A stretch of 50,167 bases of DNA from Phocaeicola faecicola. GTDB lineage: Bacteria; Bacteroidota; Bacteroidia; Bacteroidales; Bacteroidaceae. This document shows positions 42,290 through 50,167 of this stretch, in pieces (position 1 is the stretch's first letter; the number at the start of each line of letters is the position of its first letter). The notes below the pieces were generated by a model. It worked only from the letters and a program-made list of their open reading frames with translations, was not told where the DNA came from and did not search any database. The stretch covers positions 1-50,167 of the forward strand of contig NZ_JABSOE010000033.1 in NCBI RefSeq assembly GCF_013618865.1, read 5' to 3'. The position numbers and the translations under genes were made by a program.

Positions 42290-44641
42290 TTACATCTCAG
42301 AAGGAGAAGCACTCATCTCCACTTCCAGTTTTCCGCCTTTTACCACATCCTGGAACTTCACGGAAGGTACGGACAATGTTTCCCCGTTGAGCTTAAACTC
42401 TTTGACATACAAATTCTCCTTGGAATTATTCTTTGCCTCTATCACAAAGGTATCTCCCGGATAATACTCCTTATTCAACTGAATGGTAACCTTGTCGAAC
42501 AGCGTACTTCCGATTGAAAAGCGGGGCTCATAATCGGCCAGCCCTTTCACGTCGAAGAGACCCAGGGAAGAAATCACATACCAGGCTCCCAGCTGTCCCT
42601 GATCTTCATCCTGACCGTATCCATACCCGTGTACTCCATCTGTACCATAGAATTTGTCGAGGATAGTACGCACCCATTTCTGAGTCAGCGAATATTTCCC
42701 GGCCTCATTGAACAGCCAGGAGATATGCAGGCAAGGCTGATTTCCCTGATTGTAATAAGTCTCCAGTCCCGTAAACGCATCAATCTCAGTCCCGCCGCTG
42801 AAAATCTTACTTTCGGAAACCGTAAAGATACGGTCCAGTCTCTTCGTAAATTCCTCTGTGCCCATCTTGGCAATCAATGCATGGGCATCGTGAGGCACAT
42901 AAAACGTGTACTGATAGGAGTTGCCTTCCTGGAAACCTCTCCAGACCTGCATCGGATCGAAGTTTTCGATGAACTTGCCATTCTCCCACTTGGGATGGAT
43001 AAGGTGTGTCTTGTCATTGTATATTCTTTCCCATCCTTTTAAAAGATGCATCAACCGCTTATAATCGTCTTCCTTGCCCAGACTCTTTGCCATTTGGGCA
43101 ACGGCATAGGCCCCAAAAGAATATTCCAAAGTATGGGAAGCAGAGAACATCCAGGCCTCATCCGGATATTCTCCCTTATCCTTGTGAGGTACATAGCCGT
43201 ATGTAAGGAAGAGGTCTGTATCCAGTTTTCCGGCTCCATACGGACGGTCCTTTCCCTCCAGTTCATTCTTCCGTGCGGCCTCGTAGGCAGTCTCCACATC
43301 GAAATCACGGATACCGCACAGATAGGCGGCAGCAATGATATTGCCCAGCTGATTGGTTCCTACTCCCGATACGTACTTGCTGCAGGCAAGGCCGTCGCCC
43401 ATCCATCCGGTATCCTTATACACCTGAATGTGCGTACTGATGAAGTCGGAGAGATGCTCCGGATAAGCCAGTGCCCACACCTGCATCAGGTTCCACTGAC
43501 CTCCCCAGATGCCGTCCGTATTGTGGAAGTTGAAGGCAGGCTTACCGTCTTTCATCGGCAACTGTCCGACGGTTCCATCATTCTTGGGATAAGCTCCGTT
43601 CACGTCACTGGCGATTCCCCGTCCTAATATGGCATGATACAGTCCGGTGTAAAATTTTACCTTGTCCGTCTTCACATCCGACTCCACGCGGATACGGCCC
43701 AGATAACTCTCCCAGGTAGCATGAGACTTTTCGCGGGCCTCATCAAAAGCCAGCGCATCATGATCCGTTTCCTGCAAGCGATTATTCCGTGCATTCTCTA
43801 CCGAAGTATACGACAGTCCGACTTTAGCCGTAATGGCCTCCCCGTCTTTCGTGGCATACGTAAGGTAAGCCCCAGCTCCAACACCCCTGACAGTCTTTTT
43901 TCCTTCACTGATCTTCTCCCGGACAAAAGTGCCGCATGATGCTGCCGCCTTATCCATCCGAGCCGAAAAATACATGGTGATGGTAGCTCCTTTCTGGTAT
44001 TTCTTGCAATATTCCGGAGCCGTTCTGACCCATCCTTCCACTGTATTAGCATCTACGATATTCACTTCAGCATCTACGGCTGCCCCGCTCTCTCCCTGAC
44101 GGTTGCCGATATCAAACAGAATGTGGCTGTCCAGACCGGAAGGAAAGGTGAAACGCTGATAGGCCACTCTTTCGGTCGCTGTCAGTTCGGCCTTTATCCG
44201 ATAGTCCTTCAGCCATACGGAATAATACCCTGGCTGTGCGACTTCCTCCTCATGGCTAAACTCGGAACGGTACCCCTCGCCTTTTGAATTGACCGCTCCG
44301 GGAACGGTTTTAAGTACCCCGGTAGTAGGCATCAGTACGATACCGCCCACCTGAAATTCATGCAGGCAAGGAAAACCCTCAATGGAAGTATCCCGATAAT
44401 CATAACCGGTAGCCTCCCATCCACTCTTGTTGCCAACACTGGCATTTGTCGCCGCTGCCGGTTTGGCCATTCCGAAAGGCAATGCCCCGGGAGTAAAATG
44501 AAACCACCTGCAATGAGCAGTGCCTATCAGCGGATTCACGTACTGGGTCAATGACTCAGGAGCGCTCTCTTCCTGCTTGTCGGTATGGCACGAAGACAAA
44601 CACATCGCGCCCACGAATAATGAAATAATCAGTTTTTTCAT
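42290..44641 (-). CDS. GH92 alpha-mannosidase lipoprotein
   Basis: 783 residues. The lipoprotein signal MKKLIISLFVGAMCLSSCHT (Cys18) puts it in the outer membrane or periplasm. The N-terminal beta-sandwich (about 30-290) has YVNPLIGTAHCRWFHFTPGALPFGMAKP. The catalytic (alpha/alpha)6 domain (about 310-780) has FYTGLYHAIL, HNTDGIWGGQWNLMQVWALAYPEHL, GDGLACSKYVSGVGTN and YYNQGNQPCLHISWLFNEAG, then GYGYGQDEDQGQLGAWYVISSLGLF. GH92 enzymes are calcium-dependent exo-alpha-mannosidases acting on N-glycans or yeast mannan. It sits 27 bp after GH38 in one operon. Confidence 0.95.
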   Translation of the reverse strand: MKKLIISLFVGAMCLSSCHTDKQEESAPESLTQYVNPLIGTAHCRWFHFTPGALPFGMAKPAAATNASVGNKSGWEATGYDYRDTSIEGFPCLHEFQVGGIVLMPTTGVLKTVPGAVNSKGEGYRSEFSHEEEVAQPGYYSVWLKDYRIKAELTATERVAYQRFTFPSGLDSHILFDIGNRQGESGAAVDAEVNIVDANTVEGWVRTAPEYCKKYQKGATITMYFSARMDKAAASCGTFVREKISEGKKTVRGVGAGAYLTYATKDGEAITAKVGLSYTSVENARNNRLQETDHDALAFDEAREKSHATWESYLGRIRVESDVKTDKVKFYTGLYHAILGRGIASDVNGAYPKNDGTVGQLPMKDGKPAFNFHNTDGIWGGQWNLMQVWALAYPEHLSDFISTHIQVYKDTGWMGDGLACSKYVSGVGTNQLGNIIAAAYLCGIRDFDVETAYEAARKNELEGKDRPYGAGKLDTDLFLTYGYVPHKDKGEYPDEAWMFSASHTLEYSFGAYAVAQMAKSLGKEDDYKRLMHLLKGWERIYNDKTHLIHPKWENGKFIENFDPMQVWRGFQEGNSYQYTFYVPHDAHALIAKMGTEEFTKRLDRIFTVSESKIFSGGTEIDAFTGLETYYNQGNQPCLHISWLFNEAGKYSLTQKWVRTILDKFYGTDGVHGYGYGQDEDQGQLGAWYVISSLGLFDVKGLADYEPRFSIGSTLFDKVTIQLNKEYYPGDTFVIEAKNNSKENLYVKEFKLNGETLSVPSVKFQDVVKGGKLEVEMSASPSEM

Positions 44642-44668
44642 CAGTTGATTGTGTTAACAGGTTATCTA

Positions 44669-47364
44669 CTATCTTATTATTTTATAAGTTTCTATCGCAA
44701 ACGGCTCGAGAACAAGGGTATTCACCGTTTCCAGTTCCTCCTCAATCAATGTGGTATGCTTAATGGCTGAAGGAGTAAACGGCAGGGCAAGATTCACCTT
44801 CTGTGGTTCTCCGGAGCAATTATACATACGGACAATCCAGCTGTTGTCATCCTCGCATTTCTTCAAGGCCGTTACCTTGACATTCGGATTATCCAGCGAA
44901 AGGAAGGAATAATTCTCAGGCAACGCTGCCTTCGCATATGCCACAGGCGAATCTGTCACCAGCAACGGAGCATTCGGTGAGACTCCTGCTTCTTCGACAG
45001 AAGCCTCGGCCAGTTGGGAAGTAATCGAGAAATCAAACGAATGATCGCCCGGCTGGAAATAATCATTTCCCAGATAATGACAACTCTTCCGGGAAGCCAT
45101 CAACACCGGCTGCAGGATCGGATACGACACCGGATTGTCGGTAGGATCGATATAATCGGCCACAGCCACAGAACCGGTCAGTATCACATTGCCTGTCTTA
45201 TCACCCGCACAAATCCAGTTGCCGATTCCCCGCGGATGCTGGTTCTTATTCAGCTCATAATAACGCTCACCTGCAGCCCCAGGCATCTCATCCCGGCCGA
45301 CCGTAAGAGACCCGTAAGGAACCTCGTACGAGACAGACGCTCCTTCCATTGCCAACGGCCACATCATGCGGAACTCACGGAACATCACTCCTTCCCAGTT
45401 CAACAGGTCGACATGAATATCTATCCGTTTCGTCTGATGATAAATCTTCAACGTCTGCTCTACGACTGCATGCCGTATGGGACTGCGCAATTTATAAGAT
45501 GAAAATACCGGTCCGTTTTCAATCAGCTGCCACTGTCCGGCATGCAGTGACACCTTATCAAATCCTTCCATGTCCGGTTGCTGCACGGCATCAAACTCAC
45601 CGGCACCATTCCCTTCCGAGTGCAAGGTAACGATTTCTCCTCCCAGAAACTTATCGGTCCGCAACAGTTCTTTTCCCAGAGCCTTGTCGTACAGGCTCCG
45701 GATGCCTCCCGGAACCAGACTGATGGTATAAAAAGGATTGTCTATCCGGACACTGTCGGCATGTACTTCTGCCGAGGATGGGGCAGCATTGCACGGATTC
45801 ACATAATAAGTCTGATGGCCCAATGAAGGAACATCAGAGGCCACGAAGTCAATCCGGACCTTTTTAATGGAACCGTCTGCATAGCGGTCGATTTCGGACA
45901 ACTGGACAGGCAGTTTCTTTCCTTCCGCATCCGACAACGTCAAATGCATTGCCTCTCCCTCCCCGAAAGCAGCCACATACGAAACCGGGACTGTACGACG
46001 GTAGGCCAGATGATTGAACAGTACGACCGGACGGCCTTTCTTCAAGTCCGTTCTGACCGATGAGGCAAGATAAGCAGCCTCCTGCGACAGCAGTTTTTCG
46101 GCCTCAGACAGAGCAAATTCATATTGGCGGCGGAACTCATTATCCGTCAGTTCCCCACGGTTGCCTCCCCAACCATGGTCGGGATATATTTTAGCCTTCC
46201 AGGCTTCATGAAGTGCCTGTTCCGGATACTGCACAAAAGACCCCGAGCACATGGCACGGCACGATGCAAGCCTCTCGGCTGCCGGCAACAGCATGTCCCC
46301 TTTACGACTTGCCGTCACCGCTTTTTCATGCGAAGGTCCATGGATGTAAAGCCATACATTCGGACGCTCTCCCTGACTTACGGGAAGACTGCCGGTAGAA
46401 CGGTCAAGGGCATTGAAGAAATTGTCGGCCGTGGCATACCTGAACTTCGGCAAATTCACCTTAGTGAACTTTTTGTCTCCTGCCTTACGGATATATCTGA
46501 TCTGATTCCACTTTTCAGTAAACTCCAGGGAATTGGCCACCGGCTTCTGGTCCCATGAAAGCTCATAATTCAGCATGGCCGGCATCACGGTTTCAGCATT
46601 CTTATGGTTATTGTATTTCGTATACCACAATATGGCCTCTTTTCCCAGTTCCTTGACCGCAGCGGTATCCGGCTTCGCCATTACATTATAAAAATAGATA
46701 TAATGACCGGGAGTATAGGTCCTTACCATAGACCCGTCCGGAGCAGCCCAGTTGAACAGCCCCCTCTCATGACGGCTAATGACCAGGTTGTTGACTCCCG
46801 CCTTCTTCATAATCTGAGGCATCTGCAAGGTCCTGCCCGGTACATCCACGTTAAAGTACGACAAGGTCTGATACCCGTCGAAAGTCTGCTTCAACCAGCG
46901 GGCTCCCAGATAAAACTGACGCGCGAGCGATTCTCCCGAATACATTTCCTCGTACGGCTGTACAAAAGTTCCCCCTATACAGATACGCCCGTCCTTAATG
47001 TACTTATCAAACAAAGGCTTCGTTTCCGGATGCCGGTGCAGATACTCCATCACGATGGAAGTCTGCTCAATATCCATCTTAAACGCAGGATCCTCCTCAA
47101 GTCGTTTAAAAAAGGAGTAAGCCAAAGAGTATCCCGGTCGGCTATACATGCATCCAGATGATTCAGCCAGGCCAAATCCTGATGCGTGGTAGTAAAAAGG
47201 TAAATGCTGCCATTTCCCAACTGAGAGTCGGACAAATCCTTCAACAACCGGAAAGTCTCTTCATCGCATGTATAAATATCTTTCTCGAACTGTGCGTAGT
47301 CCGGAATCATACAACCTGCCCCCAATAGCATAAGAAGCCATCTTCTGCCTGTTTTTCTTTTCAT
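44669..47364 (-). pseudogene. GH38 alpha-mannosidase gene with a single frameshift
   Basis: Start ATG 47364 opens a signal peptide (MKRKTGRRWLLMLLGAGCMI). IYLFTTTHQDLAWLNHLDAC carries the zinc-binding HxD of GH38. The frame then departs after LWLTPFL. The other frame carries on with FKRLEEDPAFKMDIEQTSIV, then IGGTFVQPYEEMYSGESLARQFYLG, DVPGRTLQMPQIMKKAG (with the catalytic-nucleophile region) and the C-terminal beta-domains to 44669. Adding one base to the A6 run at 47108-47113 joins the two into about 898 residues. As written, the gene lacks a start for the main domain. GH38 removes alpha-mannose from glycans, complementing GH92. Confidence 0.85.
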
Positions 47365-47497
47365 AATATTATTTTTAGCCATAAACAATCCATATTCGTT
47401 CGCCATAAGGTCAATCTGCCTATGATTATTTTTCATTCATCTCTATCCCCTCGACATGTTTTTACATAATAATAGCAATCGGCCTGTTTAAAGGTTA

Positions 47498-47511
47498 TTT
47501 AATCGGTTAAA
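47498..47511. promoter_or_regulatory. LacI-type operator upstream of GH38-GH92
   Basis: TTTAATCGGTTAAA is a near-perfect palindrome with a central CG step, the hallmark of LacI-family operators. It lies between the regulator's stop and the GH38 start, and resembles the site just before the regulator gene (48539-48553). Confidence 0.6.
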
Positions 47512-47535
47512 TTATCAGTCAAAAAGCAAAGCACG

Positions 47536-48528
47536 TCAGACTATGAGTTCGTTTTTTACTACCTTTCCAACATATTCGAACTCCTTGCCTTTCCGGATGT
47601 TCTCCAGAAGAGTAGCTACACTCTCTTTGCCCATCTCGGCAATAGGCATCCTGGATATAGCCATCTCAGGAGCCAGAATATCAAGCGCTGAGGTATCATG
47701 GAAACATCCCATCTGAAAACGGGAATGGAAATCGATCTTTTTACGGATGAAATAACGGATAGCTTCCAAAGCCAGATAATGGGTAGCAAAGAAAAATCCA
47801 TCCACATCGGGCACTTCAGCAAACAAACCATCCAGTTTTTCGATAATATCTGTCTGATAATTGGCTCTGTCGATAAAAAGCTCCAGAGAAACCAGCCTCT
47901 CACATCCCGCATCAGTCAGTGCCTGGTAATAACCTTCTATGCGCTGCTTCATTACATAAAGATGCACATCAGTAGTAACCAGTGCTATTTTATGCGCACC
48001 AGATACCGCTAACCGCTTTACCAGATCATAGCAGCCTTCCTTATTATTCACCACTACATAATTTGAGGGAATGCTGGGGTAATACCGGTCGACCAGCACA
48101 AAAGGAAAAGATTCTTTTTTAAGATAATCAATACCGTCCCTGGAGAGGTTGTTGGGGGCAATGATCAGACCATCCACCTGCTTGGACCGCAGCGCTTTCA
48201 TCAGTTCGAATTCCTTTTCCCCGTTTCCTTCCGAACTGCAGACAAACAGCATGTATTTGTTTTTGATTGCCTCTCTTTCTATCGCCATTGTCAACTGGGC
48301 ATAAAAGGTATCATCGATAAACGGAATAATCAGCCCTATCGTATTCGAAGTCCCTAATGAAAGGCTGCGGGCAATCAGATTCGGACTGTAATTCACCGAA
48401 TCCGCATAATCTTTCACACGCTTGATGGTTTTCTCACTGAATCCTTTTTTCTCTCCTTGCCCCGAAAGAATCCAGGAAACCGTCGCCTTGGAAAGGTTCA
48501 ATGCTTCTGCGATCTCTTTTATTGACAT
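47536..48528 (-). CDS. LacI-family transcriptional regulator
   Basis: 330 residues. The N-terminal helix-turn-helix MSIKEIAEALNLSKATVSWI (1-20) is followed by the hinge helix SPNLIARSLSLGTSNTIGLI. The periplasmic-binding-like core (about 60-330) has FYAQLTMAIEREAIKNKYML, VDGLIIAPNN, PFVLVDRYYP and DGFFFATHYLALEAIRYF. In the hinge helix SLSL replaces the usual LA insertion, so DNA bending may differ. Located between its probable targets and with operators on both sides, it likely represses the mannosidase operon and itself. A mannose-derived ligand is inferred. Confidence 0.92.
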   Translation of the reverse strand: MSIKEIAEALNLSKATVSWILSGQGEKKGFSEKTIKRVKDYADSVNYSPNLIARSLSLGTSNTIGLIIPFIDDTFYAQLTMAIEREAIKNKYMLFVCSSEGNGEKEFELMKALRSKQVDGLIIAPNNLSRDGIDYLKKESFPFVLVDRYYPSIPSNYVVVNNKEGCYDLVKRLAVSGAHKIALVTTDVHLYVMKQRIEGYYQALTDAGCERLVSLELFIDRANYQTDIIEKLDGLFAEVPDVDGFFFATHYLALEAIRYFIRKKIDFHSRFQMGCFHDTSALDILAPEMAISRMPIAEMGKESVATLLENIRKGKEFEYVGKVVKNELIV

Positions 48529-48538
48529 AACGTGTATA

Positions 48539-48553
48539 TTTAACCGGTTTAAA
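48539..48553. promoter_or_regulatory. LacI-type operator before the regulator gene
   Basis: TTTAACCGGTTTAAA, an imperfect palindrome centred on CCGG, 11 bp upstream of the lacI-type ATG (48528). It shares the CGGTT core and flanking A/T arms with the site at 47498, which suggests autoregulation. Confidence 0.55.
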
Positions 48554-48633
48554 AATACAAACTTTACTCATAAGAGACCCGTTTCCAACAAAATAATTTT
48601 TTAATTTAAGTTTGTTTAATATTCTACTGAATT

Positions 48634-49698
48634 CTACTGACAGAAACTGTCAGCCGGGACATTGCCATCACCAAGGGCATGATGTGCTTCCTGCAAGGAA
48701 TTCCCCATTCCATAAGAATGTCTGCCATCCGTTACAATATAAAGATCATCTTCCAGACAAACATCATTTCTCTCCAGCATCAGGGATACAAGCGTATAGG
48801 AGTCGAGGACTTTCCAATAATTCTCTCCCTGGGCAATCACCCTATAAAGTGCATTCTCATATTGAAAGTAACCGCTGTTTCTCCAAATAAGCCTGCGCAG
48901 ACAGGTGGGGAAATCCTGTTTTTCCCTCATCGTACAAGCCGCACCTTCCATACCCAGGATGCTTGCTTCCACCCGTAAATCAACAGGCAATGCTTGCACG
49001 GCAGTAAAGAAAAGATTCAGTATCCCACCTACCGTCAAACGGTCCGGAAGTTGCCCGATTGCCGATCCGGCCAAATTCAAATTTCCATTTACCGTCAGTC
49101 CCTCCGGCAATGACTCCAGTTTCTTACAGTTGCTCAAATCAACATCTCCTCCGATACGGATGCCTGCCGGAAGTGTTTTCAAAGAACTGCCGCAGGCACT
49201 CAGCCGACCTCCAATTTTCAGATTGCCGGGAAGCGCGGAGATGGAAGTCCCGGAGATGTCCAGATTTCCAAAGACAATCCTGATGTCCGGAAGGTAGGAT
49301 AAAGCCCTGCAATTGCGTATGACCAGATCTTCTGCAAAAGCGATGCATGAACGAGGAATCCTGCACAGACGGGAACAGTTATTCAATATCAAACGGTGCG
49401 CGCAGGAAAAATTCTCCGGCAGTGCGGTAATTTCGGAATCCTCTATCAACAATTCATCCAGCAGAAGCTGATCCGGCAGTACATGCAGGTTAGGACACCG
49501 GATTATCTTCAGGCACCGTACCCTCAAGTCGGCAGGCAAGCATGTCAGAGTACGGCAATCTTCCAGCGTAAGTTCATAAAGGCAAAGCCCTTCCGGCAAC
49601 TCATCCGTCACTCCTGCAAGCCGGATGCTTGAGTCTCCACTCTCCAGTTCCTCTATCGTAAATCCTGCCATGCGGCATACATCTCCTTTTGTCAACAT
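48634..49698 (-). CDS. Leucine-rich-repeat-like protein without signal peptide
   Basis: 354 residues. From about 30 to 240 there are roughly ten short repeats of the form LxIxxCxxLxxLPxxL, for example LTLEDCRTLTCLPADL, LDISGTSISALPGNL, VDLSNCKKLESLPEGL and LNLAGSAIGQLPDRL. The rise of about 20 residues fits a cytosolic or exported LRR solenoid of the LPxxL type. The C-terminus (about 260-354) is different: WRNSGYFQYENALYRVIAQGENYWKVLDSYTLV. No Sec signal or membrane helix. Function unknown; peptide or protein binding is inferred. Some bacterial effectors have similar repeats. Confidence 0.7.
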   Translation of the reverse strand: MLTKGDVCRMAGFTIEELESGDSSIRLAGVTDELPEGLCLYELTLEDCRTLTCLPADLRVRCLKIIRCPNLHVLPDQLLLDELLIEDSEITALPENFSCAHRLILNNCSRLCRIPRSCIAFAEDLVIRNCRALSYLPDIRIVFGNLDISGTSISALPGNLKIGGRLSACGSSLKTLPAGIRIGGDVDLSNCKKLESLPEGLTVNGNLNLAGSAIGQLPDRLTVGGILNLFFTAVQALPVDLRVEASILGMEGAACTMREKQDFPTCLRRLIWRNSGYFQYENALYRVIAQGENYWKVLDSYTLVSLMLERNDVCLEDDLYIVTDGRHSYGMGNSLQEAHHALGDGNVPADSFCQ

Positions 49699-49783
49699 CG
49701 GCTATCTTTTATTTTAATTCAGCATTCTTCATGTACTTCTTTCTGCTCTTCCCCTTCTCGCATCAAGCCGTCTGAGAAAGGCA

Positions 49784-49837
49784 GACCGATATCTTTTTAC
49801 ACAGACAACGGAGGTTGTCCGTAAAAAGATACCGGTC
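49784..49837 (-). terminator. Long hairpin between the small ORF and the LRR gene
   Basis: GACCGATATCTTTTTAC (from 49784) pairs with GTAAAAAGATACCGGTC (to 49837), and an inner ACAAC/GTTGT extends the stem. It lies 12 bp past the small ORF stop. No terminal T-run beyond the stem was seen, but the arm itself contains TTTTT. Confidence 0.6.
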
Positions 49838-49848
49838 GATGGCTGTTA

Positions 49849-50013
49849 TCAGCAAGGTCTGATGCTCAAGATAATAATCTCCCTACCCCGAGCCACGCTA
49901 CCTCTTCTGTATAACTCTTCCTTTGCTTCACTTTCCGTACCGCCATACAGCATAAGATAGGTTGTACATCTGCTTCCAGCCTCATAAATTACTTCAAATC
50001 TGCTTCTAGTCAT
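49849..50013 (-). CDS. 54-residue conserved-looking small protein
   Basis: From ATG 50013 the sequence opens MTRSRFEVIYEAGSRCTTYL and ends ILSIRPC. The strand-rich start (RFEVIYEAG) and the helix ESEAKEELYRRGSVA resemble a small alpha/beta domain. An upstream in-frame ATG (50046) adds 11 residues, but ATG 50013 follows the more natural context. No family recognised. The last 150 bases of the window (50014-50167) show no gene. Confidence 0.5.
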   Translation of the reverse strand: MTRSRFEVIYEAGSRCTTYLMLYGGTESEAKEELYRRGSVARGREIIILSIRPC

Positions 50014-50167
50014 AATTTCAGGTATTAAAGTTAAACAATATTTCACTAGTGTCTCTTAATAATTGTAAAAAGACTCGTTAATTATTTGATTTACAATATT
50101 TGTTTTCAAAAAATGCTTGTCGCATATTTGAATCAGTTACCTTAGGGGCTGGGCCAAATTGCGATAG

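Noticed and set aside
50120..50167. Possible IS end at the right edge (GGGGCTGGGCC region)
   Set aside because: No inverted partner or ORF within the window to support it.

Overview
The window looks like chromosomal DNA of a gut Bacteroidales bacterium, most likely Bacteroides or Phocaeicola. The evidence is a type III glutamine synthetase, several promoters with the Bacteroides -7 element TAnnTTTG, few Shine-Dalgarno sequences, GH92 and GH38 alpha-mannosidases, and lipoprotein signal peptides of the Bacteroides type. No rRNA or tRNA gene was seen.

Layout. (1) 1-6.5 kb is a degraded accessory stretch: the 5' end of an unidentified gene at the left edge, an IS982-type transposase remnant, a translationally coupled GNAT/SRPBCC/GNAT operon, a tfoX/DUF3795 pair, two decayed umuC pieces flanking an intact DUF6624 gene, an umuD-umuC deletion fusion, a decayed copy of a trkH promoter and N-terminus, and a frameshifted lipoprotein gene. 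(2) 6.9-20.3 kb is a nitrogen-assimilation cluster, all on the plus strand: gltB, gltD, asnB, a putative porin, a P-II protein, amtB and glnN. Ammonium enters through AmtB under P-II control and is fixed by GlnN, GltBD and AsnB. (3) 20.3-26.7 kb has a gene-free stretch with an orphan two-repeat CRISPR-like unit and a spaced array of TTCGCAA motifs. It is followed by two frameshifted genes (vanW-like; TonB-C-like) that share a duplicated upstream region of about 105 bp, a GNAT gene, and an ECF sigma factor with a membrane partner. (4) 26.8-31.1 kb carries an M49-like metallopeptidase, an AraC regulator and a membrane-protein/cytidylate-kinase-like fusion.

(5) 31.3-42.1 kb is the most interesting part: a potassium regulon. 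It holds a 33-residue micro-ORF, kdpF, kdpA, kdpB, kdpC, trkH, a KdpD sensor half without a kinase, a separate HAMP/PAS histidine kinase and an NtrC-type response regulator with the GAFTGA motif. Both kdp and trkH are preceded by sequences matching the sigma-54 -24/-12 consensus. A 17-bp element, 16/17 identical between the two, lies 76-78 bp upstream of each. The same arrangement survives in decayed form in the trkH remnant at 5.4 kb. This suggests sigma-54/bEBP control of potassium uptake in place of the classical KdpDE.

(6) 42.2-48.6 kb is an alpha-mannosidase locus (GH92, and GH38 frameshifted) with a LacI regulator and two matching operator-like palindromes. (7) 48.6-50.1 kb has a leucine-rich-repeat-like protein and a 54-residue ORF.

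Three frameshifts (vanW-like, TonB-C-like, GH38) are each repaired by one base in a homopolymer. They may be recent mutations, phase variation or assembly errors. All family assignments come from reading the sequence; no database search was run.
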